57,869 nucleotides of DNA from an uncultured bacterium. GTDB taxonomy: Bacteria > Bacillota > Bacilli > Lactobacillales > Lactobacillaceae. Numbering within the stretch: position 1 is the stretch's first letter; every line of letters starts with the position of its first letter. The notes below the pieces were generated by a model, which saw nothing but the letters and a program-made list of their open reading frames with translations, was not told the DNA's origin and made no database searches. A program made the translations under genes and the position numbers. The stretch spans positions 1 to 57,869 of the forward strand of contig CAJMLF010000010.1 in NCBI GenBank assembly GCA_905214235.1, given 5' to 3'. Below, piece after piece: positions 17,253 to 27,514 of this stretch.

Positions 17253-18326
17253 TTACTTAGCAAACATCTTAAATTCAAGGAAGAGGTCATTGTACTCGCC
17301 CAGCGTCTTCAGCGGCAGGTCATGGTAGGTCTGCAGGTGGCGCATCGTCTTTTGTGGCGGGTAAAACGCCTGGTTACTAGTTACCTTCTTCGAAAGGCGC
17401 TTCTTGGCAGCCCAGTTAGGGGTGGCATAGCCAACGTACCGCGCGTTTTGGGCGGCATTGGCGGGCGCCAGCATAAAATTGATAAAGGCGTAAGCGGCCC
17501 CTTTGTTTTGGGCCCGCTTGGGGATGACCATATTATCAAACCAGATGTTACTTCCCTCGCTAGGGACGACGTAGTGGAGGTGGTGGTTGACGTCCATCAT
17601 TTCTCGGGCATCCCCCGAATAGGTAACCCCAACGTCCGCCTCGTCCTGTTCCATGTACATCTTCATCTCATCAGCAACAATTGCCTTTACATTCGGCGTC
17701 AGGGTCTTCAAGTGTCCCTGCGCCCTTTTTAATTTGGTGAAGTCTTTGGTATTAACCGACTGGTGCTGGGTAATCAGGGCAATTGCAAAGACGTCACGGG
17801 CGCTGTCAATCAGCATAACGTTGTTTTTCAGCCGGGGGCTCCACAACTGCTCCCAGTGCTGGACGGCACCAGCGTTGATCTTCTGATCATTATAAATAAT
17901 ACCGAGCGTACCCCAGAAGTAGGGAACCGAGTACTTGTTTCCCCGGTCAAAGGAGCGGTTCAAAAATTGCCGGTCAATGTAACGGAGGTTGGGTAACTTC
18001 TGATGGTCCAGCCTGGCTACCAGGCCCTCCTTTTTCATCCGCTGGACGGTGTACTCACTGGGAATAACCAAGTCGTAATTTGTTCCACCCTGGCGGAGCT
18101 TCGTCAGCATTGATTCGTTGCTATCAAAGGTTTCGTAGTCAACCTTGTACCCCGTCTGCTTTTCAAACTTGCTGATCAGGGCCGGGTCAATGTAGTCACC
18201 CCAGTTGTAGATGGTTAAGACCCGGTGCCCACCTGAGTTTCCACGGTGGTTCAAGGCGTATTCCCCACCGAACAGTAACAGGCACAGGGCGAGAATGCCA
18301 ACGATAATTGTCAACAGCTTTTTCAT
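17253..18326 (-). CDS. potD: Spermidine/putrescine ABC transporter substrate-binding protein PotD
   Basis: The 357-residue extracellular binding protein has an N-terminal hydrophobic signal/anchor (LLTIIVGILALCLLLFG) without a good lipobox. The mature part starts VLTIYNWGDYIDPALISKFEKQTG, the hallmark of PotD/PotF. Polyamine-pocket stretches are visible: DSNESMLTKLRQG, VPYFWGTLGI, GVTYSGDA and the late YVGYATPN. It is the last gene of the potABCD operon; its start overlaps the potC stop by four bases, which implies coupled translation. It captures spermidine or putrescine for the PotABC importer. Confidence 0.93.
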   Translation of the reverse strand: MKKLLTIIVGILALCLLLFGGEYALNHRGNSGGHRVLTIYNWGDYIDPALISKFEKQTGYKVDYETFDSNESMLTKLRQGGTNYDLVIPSEYTVQRMKKEGLVARLDHQKLPNLRYIDRQFLNRSFDRGNKYSVPYFWGTLGIIYNDQKINAGAVQHWEQLWSPRLKNNVMLIDSARDVFAIALITQHQSVNTKDFTKLKRAQGHLKTLTPNVKAIVADEMKMYMEQDEADVGVTYSGDAREMMDVNHHLHYVVPSEGSNIWFDNMVIPKRAQNKGAAYAFINFMLAPANAAQNARYVGYATPNWAAKKRLSKKVTSNQAFYPPQKTMRHLQTYHDLPLKTLGEYNDLFLEFKMFAK

Positions 18327-19141
18327 TGCGCATCCCCCTCCTTAACCGCAACGACCCGGTGACGGCGGCCACCGTGCTTACTGATTAGGTAGTAGCCACC
18401 GACCAGCAAGAGCGAAGCCAGGAGCATCAGGGCCGACAAGGCATTGATCTCCAGGTTAATCCCTTGCCGGGCCCGGGAATAAATCTCAACGGAGAGGGTT
18501 GAAAAGCCATTCCCCGTTACAAAGAAGGTCACCGCAAAGTCATCTAAGGAATAGGTCAGAGCCATGAAGAAGCCGGCCCCAATCCCCGGGGTAATTGCCG
18601 GCAGGATAACCTGGGACAGGGCCTGCCACCGACTGGCCCCCAGGTCGTAGGCGGCGTCCACCAGGGTTGGCGACAGCTCGTTTAGCTTGGGCAGGACCAT
18701 CAGCACCACGATGGGGATGCAGAAGGCAATGTGGCTCAAGAGGACCGAGACAAAGCCCAACCGGATTCCCAACATCGTGAAGAAGATCAAGAAGCTGGCC
18801 CCAATGATGACGTCGGGGGAAACCATCAGGACGTTATTGAGGGAAAGAAGACTGTTGCGGACTTTCCCCCGGGTCTCCTTAATTGCCAGGGCCCCCAGTG
18901 TCCCGACGATGGTCGCAATCAGCGCCGCCAGCAGGGCAACGATCAGTGTGTTGAAGACAATCGTGATCATCCGCGTGTCGGCAAACAAGTCGGCGTAGTG
19001 GCGCAGGGAAAAGCCATGGTACTTTTCCATTGTGGTCCCCGCACTAAAGGAGTAAACGACCAGGTAGACAATTGGGGCATACAGGATAATAAAAACAACG
19101 GTCAGGTACAATCCCGACCAGGAGAAATGATGTTTTTTCAC
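18323..19141 (-). CDS. potC: Spermidine/putrescine ABC transporter permease PotC
   Basis: The 272-residue permease has six spans and the EAA loop for contact with PotA visible as DAAYDLGASRWQALSQVILPAITPGI. The N-terminus YLTVVFIILYAPIVYLVVYSF and the FAVTFFVTGNGFSTLSVEIYS region are characteristic of PotC. It overlaps potB and potD by four bases on each side. The C-terminus is a basic tail (KHGGRRHRVVAVK). It forms the membrane channel with PotB. Confidence 0.93.
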   Translation of the reverse strand: MKKHHFSWSGLYLTVVFIILYAPIVYLVVYSFSAGTTMEKYHGFSLRHYADLFADTRMITIVFNTLIVALLAALIATIVGTLGALAIKETRGKVRNSLLSLNNVLMVSPDVIIGASFLIFFTMLGIRLGFVSVLLSHIAFCIPIVVLMVLPKLNELSPTLVDAAYDLGASRWQALSQVILPAITPGIGAGFFMALTYSLDDFAVTFFVTGNGFSTLSVEIYSRARQGINLEINALSALMLLASLLLVGGYYLISKHGGRRHRVVAVKEGDAQ

Positions 19142-19950
19142 CGGGTGTACCCTCCCTTCTGCTTGGCTTCACCAGTTGCGAACATGACGATAAACATAGC
19201 GATGATCAGGACAACACCAATCGTGGACCCCATCCCCCAATTCTGGGTAGTTAAGAAGTGCTCTTCAATTGCGGTCCCCAGGGTAATCACCCGGTTTCCA
19301 CCAATCAAGCGGGTAATCATAAAGAGGGAGAGTGAGGGGATGAAGACCGCCTGAATTCCGGCCTTAACACCGGGCATTGAAAGCGGCCAGATGACCTTTG
19401 TGAAGGTCTGCCACTGACTGGCCCCCAGGTCCTTGCTAGCGTTGATCAAGGACGGGTTGATCTCGGCCAGCGAGTTGAAAATTGGCAGGACCATAAACGG
19501 AATTTCAATGTAGGCCGCAACGAACATAAAGCTGGCGTCGGTGAAAAGAAGCTGGTGGCTCCCCAGGCCCACGAAGCGCAAGAACTGGTTGATTGACCCC
19601 GTCCGACTAAAAAGGCCAATGAAGGCGTAAGTCTTTAACAGCAGGTTGATCCAGGTGGGCAAAATCACCAGCAGGAGCCAGAATTGCTTGTTGGGCAGGC
19701 GGTTTAAGACGTAGGCCGTCGGGTAGCTGATTACCAGGGTGACCAGGGTAATCAAAAAGGCATACCAGACCGAGTTAAAGGTCATCTTCAAGTAGACACC
19801 GGACGTCAGGTAAGTCGTGTAGTTATCCAGGGTGAACTGCCCGTTGATATTATAAAGGGACTGGTAAAAGATCAAGATTAATGGTGCTAAGACGAAGAGG
19901 ACGATCCACAGGAGGTAGGGAACAATGAAGAGTGTTTTCCGCCGCATCAT
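19138..19950 (-). CDS. potB: Spermidine/putrescine ABC transporter permease PotB
   Basis: The 270-residue permease has six predicted spans. Its EAA loop reads [29 protein letters not shown], and the segment [21 protein letters not shown] is typical of PotB. It sits between potA and potC with four-base overlaps (ATGA type) on each side, a fully coupled operon. It is the partner of PotC in the polyamine channel. Confidence 0.93.
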   Translation of the reverse strand: MMRRKTLFIVPYLLWIVLFVLAPLILIFYQSLYNINGQFTLDNYTTYLTSGVYLKMTFNSVWYAFLITLVTLVISYPTAYVLNRLPNKQFWLLLVILPTWINLLLKTYAFIGLFSRTGSINQFLRFVGLGSHQLLFTDASFMFVAAYIEIPFMVLPIFNSLAEINPSLINASKDLGASQWQTFTKVIWPLSMPGVKAGIQAVFIPSLSLFMITRLIGGNRVITLGTAIEEHFLTTQNWGMGSTIGVVLIIAMFIVMFATGEAKQKGGYTR

Positions 19951-21038
19951 TCACCCTCCTCGTAGCTGTCCAGCCGGGCATCAAAGTCGGCCTCCGTTTC
20001 GTTATAGCGCATCACGTGAATATCTTCGGGGTCAAAGCTAATCCCTACCCGGGCGCCGACAGTGGTCTTATGGATTGAGTTGATTTTCCAGACATGGTCC
20101 CGGACATCGTGAACGGTAATCTGGTAGTCCACTCCCCGAAAGAGCTGGGTATCGACCGTTCCCACCAGCTGGCCCTTCTCAACCGTAGTGATGTCGAGGT
20201 CCTCTGGACGGATGACGACCTCAACCCGTTCGTTGGGCCGCATCCCCGCATCCACACACTTAAAGTCCTGGCCGTTAATGGCAACCAGGTAGTCTTTTTT
20301 CATGATTCCGGGAACAATGTTGCTTTCCCCGATAAAGTCGGCAACAAAGTGGTTCAGCGGCTCGTCATAGATGTCGACCGGCGTGCCGCTCTGCTGGATC
20401 TTGCCATCGTTAATGATCATGATCTGGTCACTCATCGCTAGGGCCTCTTCCTGGTCGTGGGTAACGAAGATAAACGTGATCCCCAGTTTACGCTGCAGCT
20501 GGCGGAGCTCGGCCTGCATCTGTACCCGCAGCTTATGGTCCAGCGCTGACAGGGCCTCATCCAGTAGCAACACCTGGGGCTCGTTGACAATTGCCCGGGC
20601 AATCGCCACCCGCTGCCGCTGGCCCCCCGACATCGCGGTGATTTCCCGGGCCCCGTAACCAGCTAGTTGCACCAACTGCAAGGCCTCATCGACCCGGCGC
20701 TTAATCTCATCTTTCTTGACCCCTTTAATCTGGAGACCAAAGGCGACGTTTTCGGCCACGTTCATGTGGGGGAACAGGGCGTAATCCTGGAAGACGGTGT
20801 TGACCTGGCGGCGGTTGGCGGGCACGTCGTTAATTTTTTGGCCAGCAAAGTAAATTTCCCCACTAGTCGGCTGGTCAAAGCCAGCAATCAGCCGTAAGAT
20901 AGTCGTTTTCCCCGATCCTGAGGGTCCCAAGAGGGTATAAAACTTTCCCGCCTCAATTTTGAAGTTGATGTCGCGGAGGACAACGTTATCGTCGTACCGC
21001 TTGCCGACATGGCGGAATTCCATAATATTTTCTGTCAT
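19947..21038 (-). CDS. potA: Spermidine/putrescine ABC transporter ATPase PotA
   Basis: The 363-residue ATPase has Walker [10 protein letters not shown] near residue 40, signature [14 protein letters not shown] near 140, Walker [13 protein letters not shown] and the H-loop THDQEEA. A C-terminal TOBE domain follows from about 235. I chose the ATG at 21038 because GAGGA lies seven bases upstream; the ATG two codons earlier is only one base from that site. It is the first gene of potABCD and energises polyamine uptake. PotA also carries feedback inhibition by polyamines in other species. Confidence 0.94.
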   Translation of the reverse strand: MTENIMEFRHVGKRYDDNVVLRDINFKIEAGKFYTLLGPSGSGKTTILRLIAGFDQPTSGEIYFAGQKINDVPANRRQVNTVFQDYALFPHMNVAENVAFGLQIKGVKKDEIKRRVDEALQLVQLAGYGAREITAMSGGQRQRVAIARAIVNEPQVLLLDEALSALDHKLRVQMQAELRQLQRKLGITFIFVTHDQEEALAMSDQIMIINDGKIQQSGTPVDIYDEPLNHFVADFIGESNIVPGIMKKDYLVAINGQDFKCVDAGMRPNERVEVVIRPEDLDITTVEKGQLVGTVDTQLFRGVDYQITVHDVRDHVWKINSIHKTTVGARVGISFDPEDIHVMRYNETEADFDARLDSYEEGE

Positions 21039-21186
21039 CAGCATATCCTCGTCTTAGTTATATTTAGCAAATCAATTAAATTATACCTCGTCGCAGCATA
21101 AATTTGGTTGTCAAAGCCCGAAAAATTACCGTGGCCACCGGATAAGTGCGATAATACAGGTAATTATTTTCAAACGGGGTGTTCAC

Positions 21187-23586
21187 ATGAAAATCAACCA
21201 ATTTAGTATCATCAACGCCGACCCACAGCAAGAGCAGGCGGAGTTACAAGCCATCCACCTCCTCAAAGACGAGGACATGGCGATGCCGGCAGTCAAGCTC
21301 TGGCAGTCTCTGCTTTTACGGATGCACGACGGGATTGATAGTCCCCTCACCGGTCAGGAATGGCTCCACGATATTCTCGCCACCCCGACAGCTGCAATTG
21401 ATGATTGGCTCACCGGCAACGCGGCATTGACAACCCCGGTCTTTTACCGGGTTGCCCTTCAGCTGCTCAATTTTGAACCGGAAGTGGACTTCAACCTTGA
21501 TAATCCCTTGAAATTTTGGGACCAGGTGACCCTACCGCGTCGCAACCACGACACGTGGCGCACGGCTGACGTGGTTGATGCCATTTACCTCCTTCTCAAT
21601 ACCCGGGGGAAAAACGGTCAAACGCTAATCGATAGCTTAACCAGCCAGGGCTTCTTGAAGTGGACATACCAGTTGCCCGCTAAAGATAAGCCCCTCTTCT
21701 TCAACGGCAAGCCCCTGGCCTGCTTCGACCCCCACAAGTTTATCCGGGAGGTCGTTTACGTTGAAACGGACATGGATACTGACTTTGACGGGCAAGCCGA
21801 CCTGGTTAAGGCGGAAATTATTCGGCCCCAAGAATCAAGCGTTAAGAAGTTCCCGGCCGTGTTCACCGCCAGTCCGTATAACCAGGGGACTAATGACGAA
21901 TGGGGTGAGAAGTCGACCCATAACGTGAACCACCGGCTCCACCACAAGGATCCCAACTACCAGGCACCCGCGGAAGCTTCCTTCCCAACGAACTTTGCCC
22001 GCCAAGCAGTCAAGGGAACGGCCCCGCACGCCACAGCAACCTTTACTAGCACCCCGGCTTACACCTTGAATAACTACCTGGCCGTCCGGGGGTACGCCAT
22101 CGTCTACTCCGCCGGGATCGGAACGAGGGACTCCGATGGCCTGCAAACCTGTGGTTCCCCCGAACAGACCGATGCGATGAAGGCGGTCGTGGAGTGGCTG
22201 CATGGCGACCGGCGGGCATTTACCGACCGGCACAGCGGCTTGTTAACCACCGCCAGCTGGTGCAACGGTAACGTGGCAATGACCGGGCGATCTTATTTAG
22301 GAACCCTCTCCACCGCGGTGGCCACTACCGGGGTGGCTGGACTCAAAGCAATCATCAGTGAAGCCGCCATCTCCAGCTGGTACGACTACTACCGGGAAAA
22401 TGGTCTGGTCCGGGCGGCCGGCGGCTTCCAGGGCGAAGATGCGGACACACTGGCAAACGAGACCTTTAGCCGGACCAAGCGACCAGGCGACTTCCAACGC
22501 ATCAAGCCGACCTACCTCAACTACATCAAGCAGTTAACTGCAGCGATGGACCGGCAGACCGGCAATTATAACGCCTTCTGGGCCAACCGTGACTACCGGC
22601 CCAACATTTCCAAGATTAAGGCGGCCGTAATGATGGTCCACGGCCTCAATGACACGAACGTTAAGCCCAGCAACGTCAAGGCCCTCGCCGACCGGTTGCA
22701 AGAAATGCCCGTGACCAGCAAGCTCATTCTCCACCAGGGACATCACATCTACATCAATGCCTTCCAGTCGCTGGACTTCTCCGAAATGGTCAACCTCTGG
22801 CTGGCTAACAAGCTCTGGGCGGTGAATAACAACGCCGACAACGTTTTACCAAACGTTTTAGTACAGTCCAACAAGCTGCCGGAGACCTGGACGGCTTACG
22901 ACCAGTGGACCGCCGGGAAGGCCGTCACCTACCACTTGCAGGCCGGCCGGCTGACCAACACGGCAGGTGAATCGACTACCTGTCAATTTAATGACCAGCA
23001 GTCTCCCGCTGACTACCAGGCCTGGTGCAAACAGCCAGCAAAGTGGCAGGCAGCCCTGGTCAAGGACGATGGTCGTTTCAGCTGTCGCTTCATGAGTGAC
23101 AAGCTGGCCCACGGCTTAGTCCTGCGGGGAACGCCCCACCTCAGTCTCCAGGTTGCTTCGTCGGTGGACCACGGAATGGTCAGTGCTGAGCTGATCGACT
23201 GGGGAAGTGCCAAGCGCCTGACCACGTCTCCCGTCTTGATCAACCGGGGTGGGCTCCCGTTAGGCTATCACTGGGCCAGTGATGACCTTCGTGAATTCAA
23301 GTTCCAAAAGGAAGCGAGCCCCTACAAGGTAATCAGCAGTGGCCACATTAACCTCCAGAACCGCCACCGCCCGGACCAGACTGAGGATTTGCGTGCGGGC
23401 CAGCTGGTGGATGTTTCCCTTGACCTCCAGCCAATCTTCCACGAATTGGCAGCGGGCCACCAACTAGAGCTGATTATTTACAGCACTGACTACGAATTTA
23501 CCCTCCGCGGCAACGAAGACATCACCTACACCCTGCCCCTTGAAAAGGCAACCCTGACCATCCCCGGCAGCCAGGAAGAAAGGTAA
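21187..23586 (+). CDS. pepX: Xaa-Pro dipeptidyl-peptidase PepX
   Basis: PepX removes Xaa-Pro dipeptides from the N-terminus of proline-rich peptides, mainly casein-derived or host peptides, in the cytoplasm. The 799-residue length matches lactobacillus PepX. An N-terminal helical domain is followed by the S15 alpha/beta hydrolase core with the nucleophile in GRSYLG (Ser369), VHGLNDTNVK carrying the acid and HQGHHIYIN the histidine. The jelly-roll C-terminal domain starts near residue 560. It has no signal peptide. It lies just before a proline iminopeptidase gene, so the two act together on proline peptides. Confidence 0.96.
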   Translation: MKINQFSIINADPQQEQAELQAIHLLKDEDMAMPAVKLWQSLLLRMHDGIDSPLTGQEWLHDILATPTAAIDDWLTGNAALTTPVFYRVALQLLNFEPEVDFNLDNPLKFWDQVTLPRRNHDTWRTADVVDAIYLLLNTRGKNGQTLIDSLTSQGFLKWTYQLPAKDKPLFFNGKPLACFDPHKFIREVVYVETDMDTDFDGQADLVKAEIIRPQESSVKKFPAVFTASPYNQGTNDEWGEKSTHNVNHRLHHKDPNYQAPAEASFPTNFARQAVKGTAPHATATFTSTPAYTLNNYLAVRGYAIVYSAGIGTRDSDGLQTCGSPEQTDAMKAVVEWLHGDRRAFTDRHSGLLTTASWCNGNVAMTGRSYLGTLSTAVATTGVAGLKAIISEAAISSWYDYYRENGLVRAAGGFQGEDADTLANETFSRTKRPGDFQRIKPTYLNYIKQLTAAMDRQTGNYNAFWANRDYRPNISKIKAAVMMVHGLNDTNVKPSNVKALADRLQEMPVTSKLILHQGHHIYINAFQSLDFSEMVNLWLANKLWAVNNNADNVLPNVLVQSNKLPETWTAYDQWTAGKAVTYHLQAGRLTNTAGESTTCQFNDQQSPADYQAWCKQPAKWQAALVKDDGRFSCRFMSDKLAHGLVLRGTPHLSLQVASSVDHGMVSAELIDWGSAKRLTTSPVLINRGGLPLGYHWASDDLREFKFQKEASPYKVISSGHINLQNRHRPDQTEDLRAGQLVDVSLDLQPIFHELAAGHQLELIIYSTDYEFTLRGNEDITYTLPLEKATLTIPGSQEER

Positions 23587-23654
23587 ATTTTCGCATCTTC
23601 TTACAAAGTGAGTTAGAATAGTATTTATTGTCTCACGAAAAAGGAGCGATCAAT

Positions 23655-24566
23655 TTGAAGCAAGGAACAAAAATCATTACCCTCGATAACGGTTACCACT
23701 TGTGGACGAATACCCAGGGTGAAGGTGACATTCACCTGCTCGCCCTCCACGGTGGTCCCGGTGGCAACCATGAATACTGGGAAGACGCCGCTGACCAGTT
23801 GAAGAAGCAGGGATTAAACGTCCAGGTCACCATGTATGACCAGCTGGGTTCCCTCTACTCCGACCAGCCAGACTACTCTGACCCCGAAATTGCCAAGAAG
23901 TACCTCACCTACGAGTACTTCCTGGATGAAGTCGACGAAGTTCGGCAAAAGCTGGGCTTAGACAACTTCTACTTAATCGGGCAAAGCTGGGGTGGCCTGC
24001 TCGTCCAAGAGTACGCAGTCAAGTACGGTCAACACCTCAAGGGCGCAATCATCTCCTCAATGGTTGATGAGATTGACGAGTATGTCGAACACGTCAACGC
24101 CCTCCGTGACCAGACCCTGCCTAAGGAAGCGGTCGCCTTTATGAAGGACTGCGAAGAACGCGACGACTACAGTAACCCGAAGTACCAGGAATACGTTCAG
24201 GTCATGAACGAGAACTTCGTCGACCGAAAGCAGCCTTCCAAGCTCTACCACCTCAAGGACATTGGTGGCGACGCGGTTTACAATGTCTTCCAGGGGGACA
24301 ACGAGTTTGTCATCACTGGTAAGCTGAAGAGCTGGCACTTCCGTGACCAACTCAAGAACATCAAGGTGCCAACCCTGATTACCTTTGGTGGGCACGAAAC
24401 GATGCCAATCGCCACCGGTGAAAAGATGGCTAAGCTGATCCCGAACGCCAAATTTGTCACCACGCCGGGTGGTGGCCACCACCACATGGTTGATAACCCT
24501 GACGTTTACTACAAGCACCTGGCTGACTTCATTCGCCAGGTTGAAAACGGCACATTTAACAAGTAA
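23655..24566 (+). CDS. pepI: Proline iminopeptidase (PepI type)
   Basis: The enzyme releases N-terminal proline from short peptides, completing what PepX starts. The 303 residues form an alpha/beta hydrolase: oxyanion HGGPGG (32-37), nucleophile GQSWGG (Ser111), an acid in TFGGHETMP and the histidine in PGGGHHHMV. The start is a TTG at 23655 with AAAGGAG eight bases upstream; another TTG nine codons earlier would overlap that site. The gap to pepX is 68 bases with a possible weak promoter, so co-expression is likely but not certain. A terminator follows. Confidence 0.92.
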   Translation: MKQGTKIITLDNGYHLWTNTQGEGDIHLLALHGGPGGNHEYWEDAADQLKKQGLNVQVTMYDQLGSLYSDQPDYSDPEIAKKYLTYEYFLDEVDEVRQKLGLDNFYLIGQSWGGLLVQEYAVKYGQHLKGAIISSMVDEIDEYVEHVNALRDQTLPKEAVAFMKDCEERDDYSNPKYQEYVQVMNENFVDRKQPSKLYHLKDIGGDAVYNVFQGDNEFVITGKLKSWHFRDQLKNIKVPTLITFGGHETMPIATGEKMAKLIPNAKFVTTPGGGHHHMVDNPDVYYKHLADFIRQVENGTFNK

Positions 24567-24573
24567 AACCTAA

Positions 24574-24617
24574 GAGCGCGTCCCGTGGCTGGCATTAGGC
24601 CCCGGGGCGCTTTTTTG
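24574..24617 (+). terminator. Terminator after the proline iminopeptidase gene
   Basis: A GC-rich stem of the form AGCGC..CCCG/CCCCGGGGCGCT is followed by six T. Confidence 0.8.
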
Positions 24618-24724
24618 TCGTTCAAATCAAGGATCCCCAGGCCTAATTTGCAACATTTCCTTGAATGTTTTAAGAATCCCTAAATTCCGCCAAGTCAGCG
24701 AAGGGAATATGGTAGGATATTATT

Positions 24725-24838
24725 AGTAAGTAAACAGGTAAAGGGGAGAAAACTGCAAAAACTTAAAGCAACACTCACCGCCCGCTAATCAGTTGCCGGG
24801 CCTGTCGCAATGTCGCTTTATCAACTCTAGGGGAAAAG
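24725..24838 (+). promoter_or_regulatory. Leader of the P-type ATPase gene, possible regulatory RNA
   Basis: About 115 bases separate a likely -10 (TAGGAT at 24713) from the ATPase start. The leader begins AAAGGGGAG (24740-24748), the opening of yybP-ykoY manganese riboswitches, and ATPases of this kind are controlled by them in lactococci and pneumococci. The rest of the consensus and the closing P1 stem are not seen. It also has a GCCCG/CGGGC hairpin (24779-24801) and a possible CTG-started 11-codon ORF. Assignment is doubtful. Confidence 0.3.
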
Positions 24839-27514
24839 ATGAAAGAAAAATACCAACTAACCACTGCTGAAATTAAACAGCAACTTGGCCTCAAAGAATT
24901 TACACAGGGGATTAGCAGCCAAGAAGCCGCGACCCGCCTGCAAAGGGATGGGCAGAATGCTCTGGAAGTTAAGCCAACCCCCAAGTGGAAAATCTTTTTG
25001 CGCCAGTTTAACAACATTGTTATTTACATTTTGCTGGTTGCAACCTTGTTAACCATCATGATTGGCCACTATACGGACGCGGTCGTTATCCTCGCCGTCG
25101 TCATCCTTAATTCTCTGATTGGCTACTTCCAGGAGACAAGTGCTGCCAATGCACTAGCTAAGATTAAGGAAATGATGGCGCAGCACGCTACCGTCTACCG
25201 TGACGGTAAGCGGCAAGATATCGACGCCAGTGACCTGGTTGTCGGTGACGTTGTCTTCTTAGAAGCCGGGGATAACGTGCCCGCCGACCTGCGAATTGTG
25301 TCCGCTGATAACCTGCGGATTGAGGAGTCGGCCTTGACTGGTGAAACCAACTCGGTTATTAAAACCGACGAGGCCCTAACCGATGATAAGATTCCGCTGG
25401 CTGACCGGGTCAACATGGCTTATTCCTCCACTTCCGTAACCAGCGGGAGCGGACTCGGGGTGGTCGTGGCCACTGGTGAACACACCGAGATTGGGAAGAT
25501 TTCCCAAGAGGTGGCTCACATCAAGCCGAAGAAGACCCGGCTCACTCGGGAAATCGACCGGGTGGGGACCATCGTTTCCTACATCACGATTATCGGTTCC
25601 GTTATTATCTTCATCATCGGTTTCTTCCTGCAAATCTATTCACTGCCGGCCCTGGCCCTCGCGGTGGTGGCAATGCTGGTGGGGTCCATCCCCGAAGGAT
25701 TGCCCGCTACCACCTCCGTTATCCTGGCATTTGGGGTAAGTAAGATGGCCAAGCGCTACAAGACGATTATTAAGTCCATGCCGGCCGTAGAAACCCTGGG
25801 CTCCGTTGACGTGATCGCCACCGATAAGACGGGGACGTTAACGAAGAACGAGATGACTGCTATTGAACTGTGGTCTGGTGACCAGCATTACACCGTTACG
25901 GGAACTGGCTACGCGCCCCAGGGACAGCTAATGCAAGACGGTCACCAGGTTGAAGTTGACGACCAGCTCAAGCTCTTGCTAGAGGCGGGCTTTCAGGCCA
26001 ACGATACGGTCCTCAGTGAGGAGGATGAGCGTTGGGTGATCAATGGTGAGCCGACTGACGGTGCCTTCCTAACCCTCTACCACAAGCTCTTGGGGGCCAA
26101 GTACCAATCTGCTTACGAGCCCCAAGACCTCCTGCCGTTTGATTCTGACTACCGCTACATTGCGGAATTGACCCGCAACACGGAGAATAACCAGCAGGTT
26201 ATCTTCATCAAGGGGTCACCCGACAAACTGTTTGAGATGGCTGCCAAGGATGACCCCGCCTTCGACATCCAAAAGTGGACTAAGCGGGTTAATGACTGGT
26301 CCGTGGCGGGTAAACGGGTCATTGCCCTCGGCTTTCGGGTTGTCGAGGGGGAAAACCTGATGGAGATTGAACACGACCACCTTTACCAGGGAATCCACCT
26401 CCTCGGTTTGGCCGCCCTCCAAGACGCGCCCCGTGAAGAAGTCATTGCCGCCCTCAAGACAATGAATAATGCCGGGGTAGCAGTTAAGATGATTACTGGG
26501 GACGACCCGCAAACCGCCCGGGCGATTGGTCAGCAACTGGGCTTGGCCCCAGGTGAAATTCACGCGATAACTGGCGCCCAGTGGGACCGGCTACCTGCCG
26601 AAGAACAGGCCAAAGCGGCCCAGGATAACCAGGTTTTTGCCCGGACAACACCGCAAAACAAGCTGGAAATCATTGACGCCCTGCAGCGGGGCCAACTCGT
26701 TACCGCGATGGTCGGGGACGGGGTCAACGACGCCCCGGCCCTCAAGCAGGCTGACATCGGGATTGCCATGGGGATCAAGGGGACGGACGTTGCCAAAGAC
26801 GCCGCCGATATGGTCCTGGGGGATGACAACTTTGCAACCATGGCGGCGGTCATTGAAGAAGGTCGCCGTATTTACGACAACATCAAGAAGAGCATCCTCT
26901 TCCTGTTGCCGACCTCGTTTGCCGAAGGCCTTGTGGTGGCCTTCTCAATCTTGACCGCCCAACAAGTTCCCCTCCAGCCAGTTCAGCTGCTCTGGATCAA
27001 CCTGGTGGCCGCCATCACCATCCAGTTTGCTTTTGTCTTCGAGAAGGCAGCACCGGGGTTAATGAACCGACCACCACGCCCAGTGTCATCCAAGTTAATG
27101 AACCGGCACGACCTTATCCAGATGGGCTATGTCTCAGCGCTGATGGCGATCTTCGCCCTCGTTGCATACGACTGGTTCACTGGTCACGACGCAAGTGTTA
27201 TCAACGCAACAACGATGATGATTAACGTGATTGTCATCAGTAAACTCTTCTACTTCTTCAGCATTCGGACCACCGGCAATGGTCTCAAACAGATTAAAAC
27301 AATTACCGGCCGGGCATGGGCAGTGATTGGAATCATGCTGGCATTCCAGCTGATTTTGACCTACACGCCATTCATGCAGGAAGCCTTCCACGTTACCGGG
27401 ATTAGCTTGGTAGAATGGTTGGCGGTGATTGTCTTCTCCTGCCTGATCATGTTGGTCGCCGAAGCTGATAAATGGATTCGTTTCAGAAAGGAAAACGAGA
27501 ATGGGGCAAATTAA
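24839..27514 (+). CDS. Cation-transporting P-type ATPase (P2-type, Ca2+/Mn2+ exporter-like)
   Basis: The 891 residues follow the P-type order: N-terminal cation ATPase domain, actuator loop with ALTGETN, span 4 with GSIPEGLPAT, phosphorylation site DKTGTLTKNE (Asp329), nucleotide domain, hinge MVGDGVNDAPALK, then four C-terminal spans. Span 6 reads LLWINLVAAITIQFAFVFEKA, which lacks the Asp of SERCA and resembles the LAB YoaB/MgtA group implicated in Mn2+ and Ca2+ export. The ribosome binding site is AGGGGA. The downstream HAD gene overlaps its last 14 bases. Metal identity is an inference. Confidence 0.85.
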   Translation: MKEKYQLTTAEIKQQLGLKEFTQGISSQEAATRLQRDGQNALEVKPTPKWKIFLRQFNNIVIYILLVATLLTIMIGHYTDAVVILAVVILNSLIGYFQETSAANALAKIKEMMAQHATVYRDGKRQDIDASDLVVGDVVFLEAGDNVPADLRIVSADNLRIEESALTGETNSVIKTDEALTDDKIPLADRVNMAYSSTSVTSGSGLGVVVATGEHTEIGKISQEVAHIKPKKTRLTREIDRVGTIVSYITIIGSVIIFIIGFFLQIYSLPALALAVVAMLVGSIPEGLPATTSVILAFGVSKMAKRYKTIIKSMPAVETLGSVDVIATDKTGTLTKNEMTAIELWSGDQHYTVTGTGYAPQGQLMQDGHQVEVDDQLKLLLEAGFQANDTVLSEEDERWVINGEPTDGAFLTLYHKLLGAKYQSAYEPQDLLPFDSDYRYIAELTRNTENNQQVIFIKGSPDKLFEMAAKDDPAFDIQKWTKRVNDWSVAGKRVIALGFRVVEGENLMEIEHDHLYQGIHLLGLAALQDAPREEVIAALKTMNNAGVAVKMITGDDPQTARAIGQQLGLAPGEIHAITGAQWDRLPAEEQAKAAQDNQVFARTTPQNKLEIIDALQRGQLVTAMVGDGVNDAPALKQADIGIAMGIKGTDVAKDAADMVLGDDNFATMAAVIEEGRRIYDNIKKSILFLLPTSFAEGLVVAFSILTAQQVPLQPVQLLWINLVAAITIQFAFVFEKAAPGLMNRPPRPVSSKLMNRHDLIQMGYVSALMAIFALVAYDWFTGHDASVINATTMMINVIVISKLFYFFSIRTTGNGLKQIKTITGRAWAVIGIMLAFQLILTYTPFMQEAFHVTGISLVEWLAVIVFSCLIMLVAEADKWIRFRKENENGAN

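Noticed and set aside
24740..24838. A complete yybP-ykoY Mn2+ riboswitch
   Set aside because: Only the first block AAAGGGGAG matches; the closing AGC..GACCUU strand and P1 stem were not found. It is listed as an unassigned leader instead.
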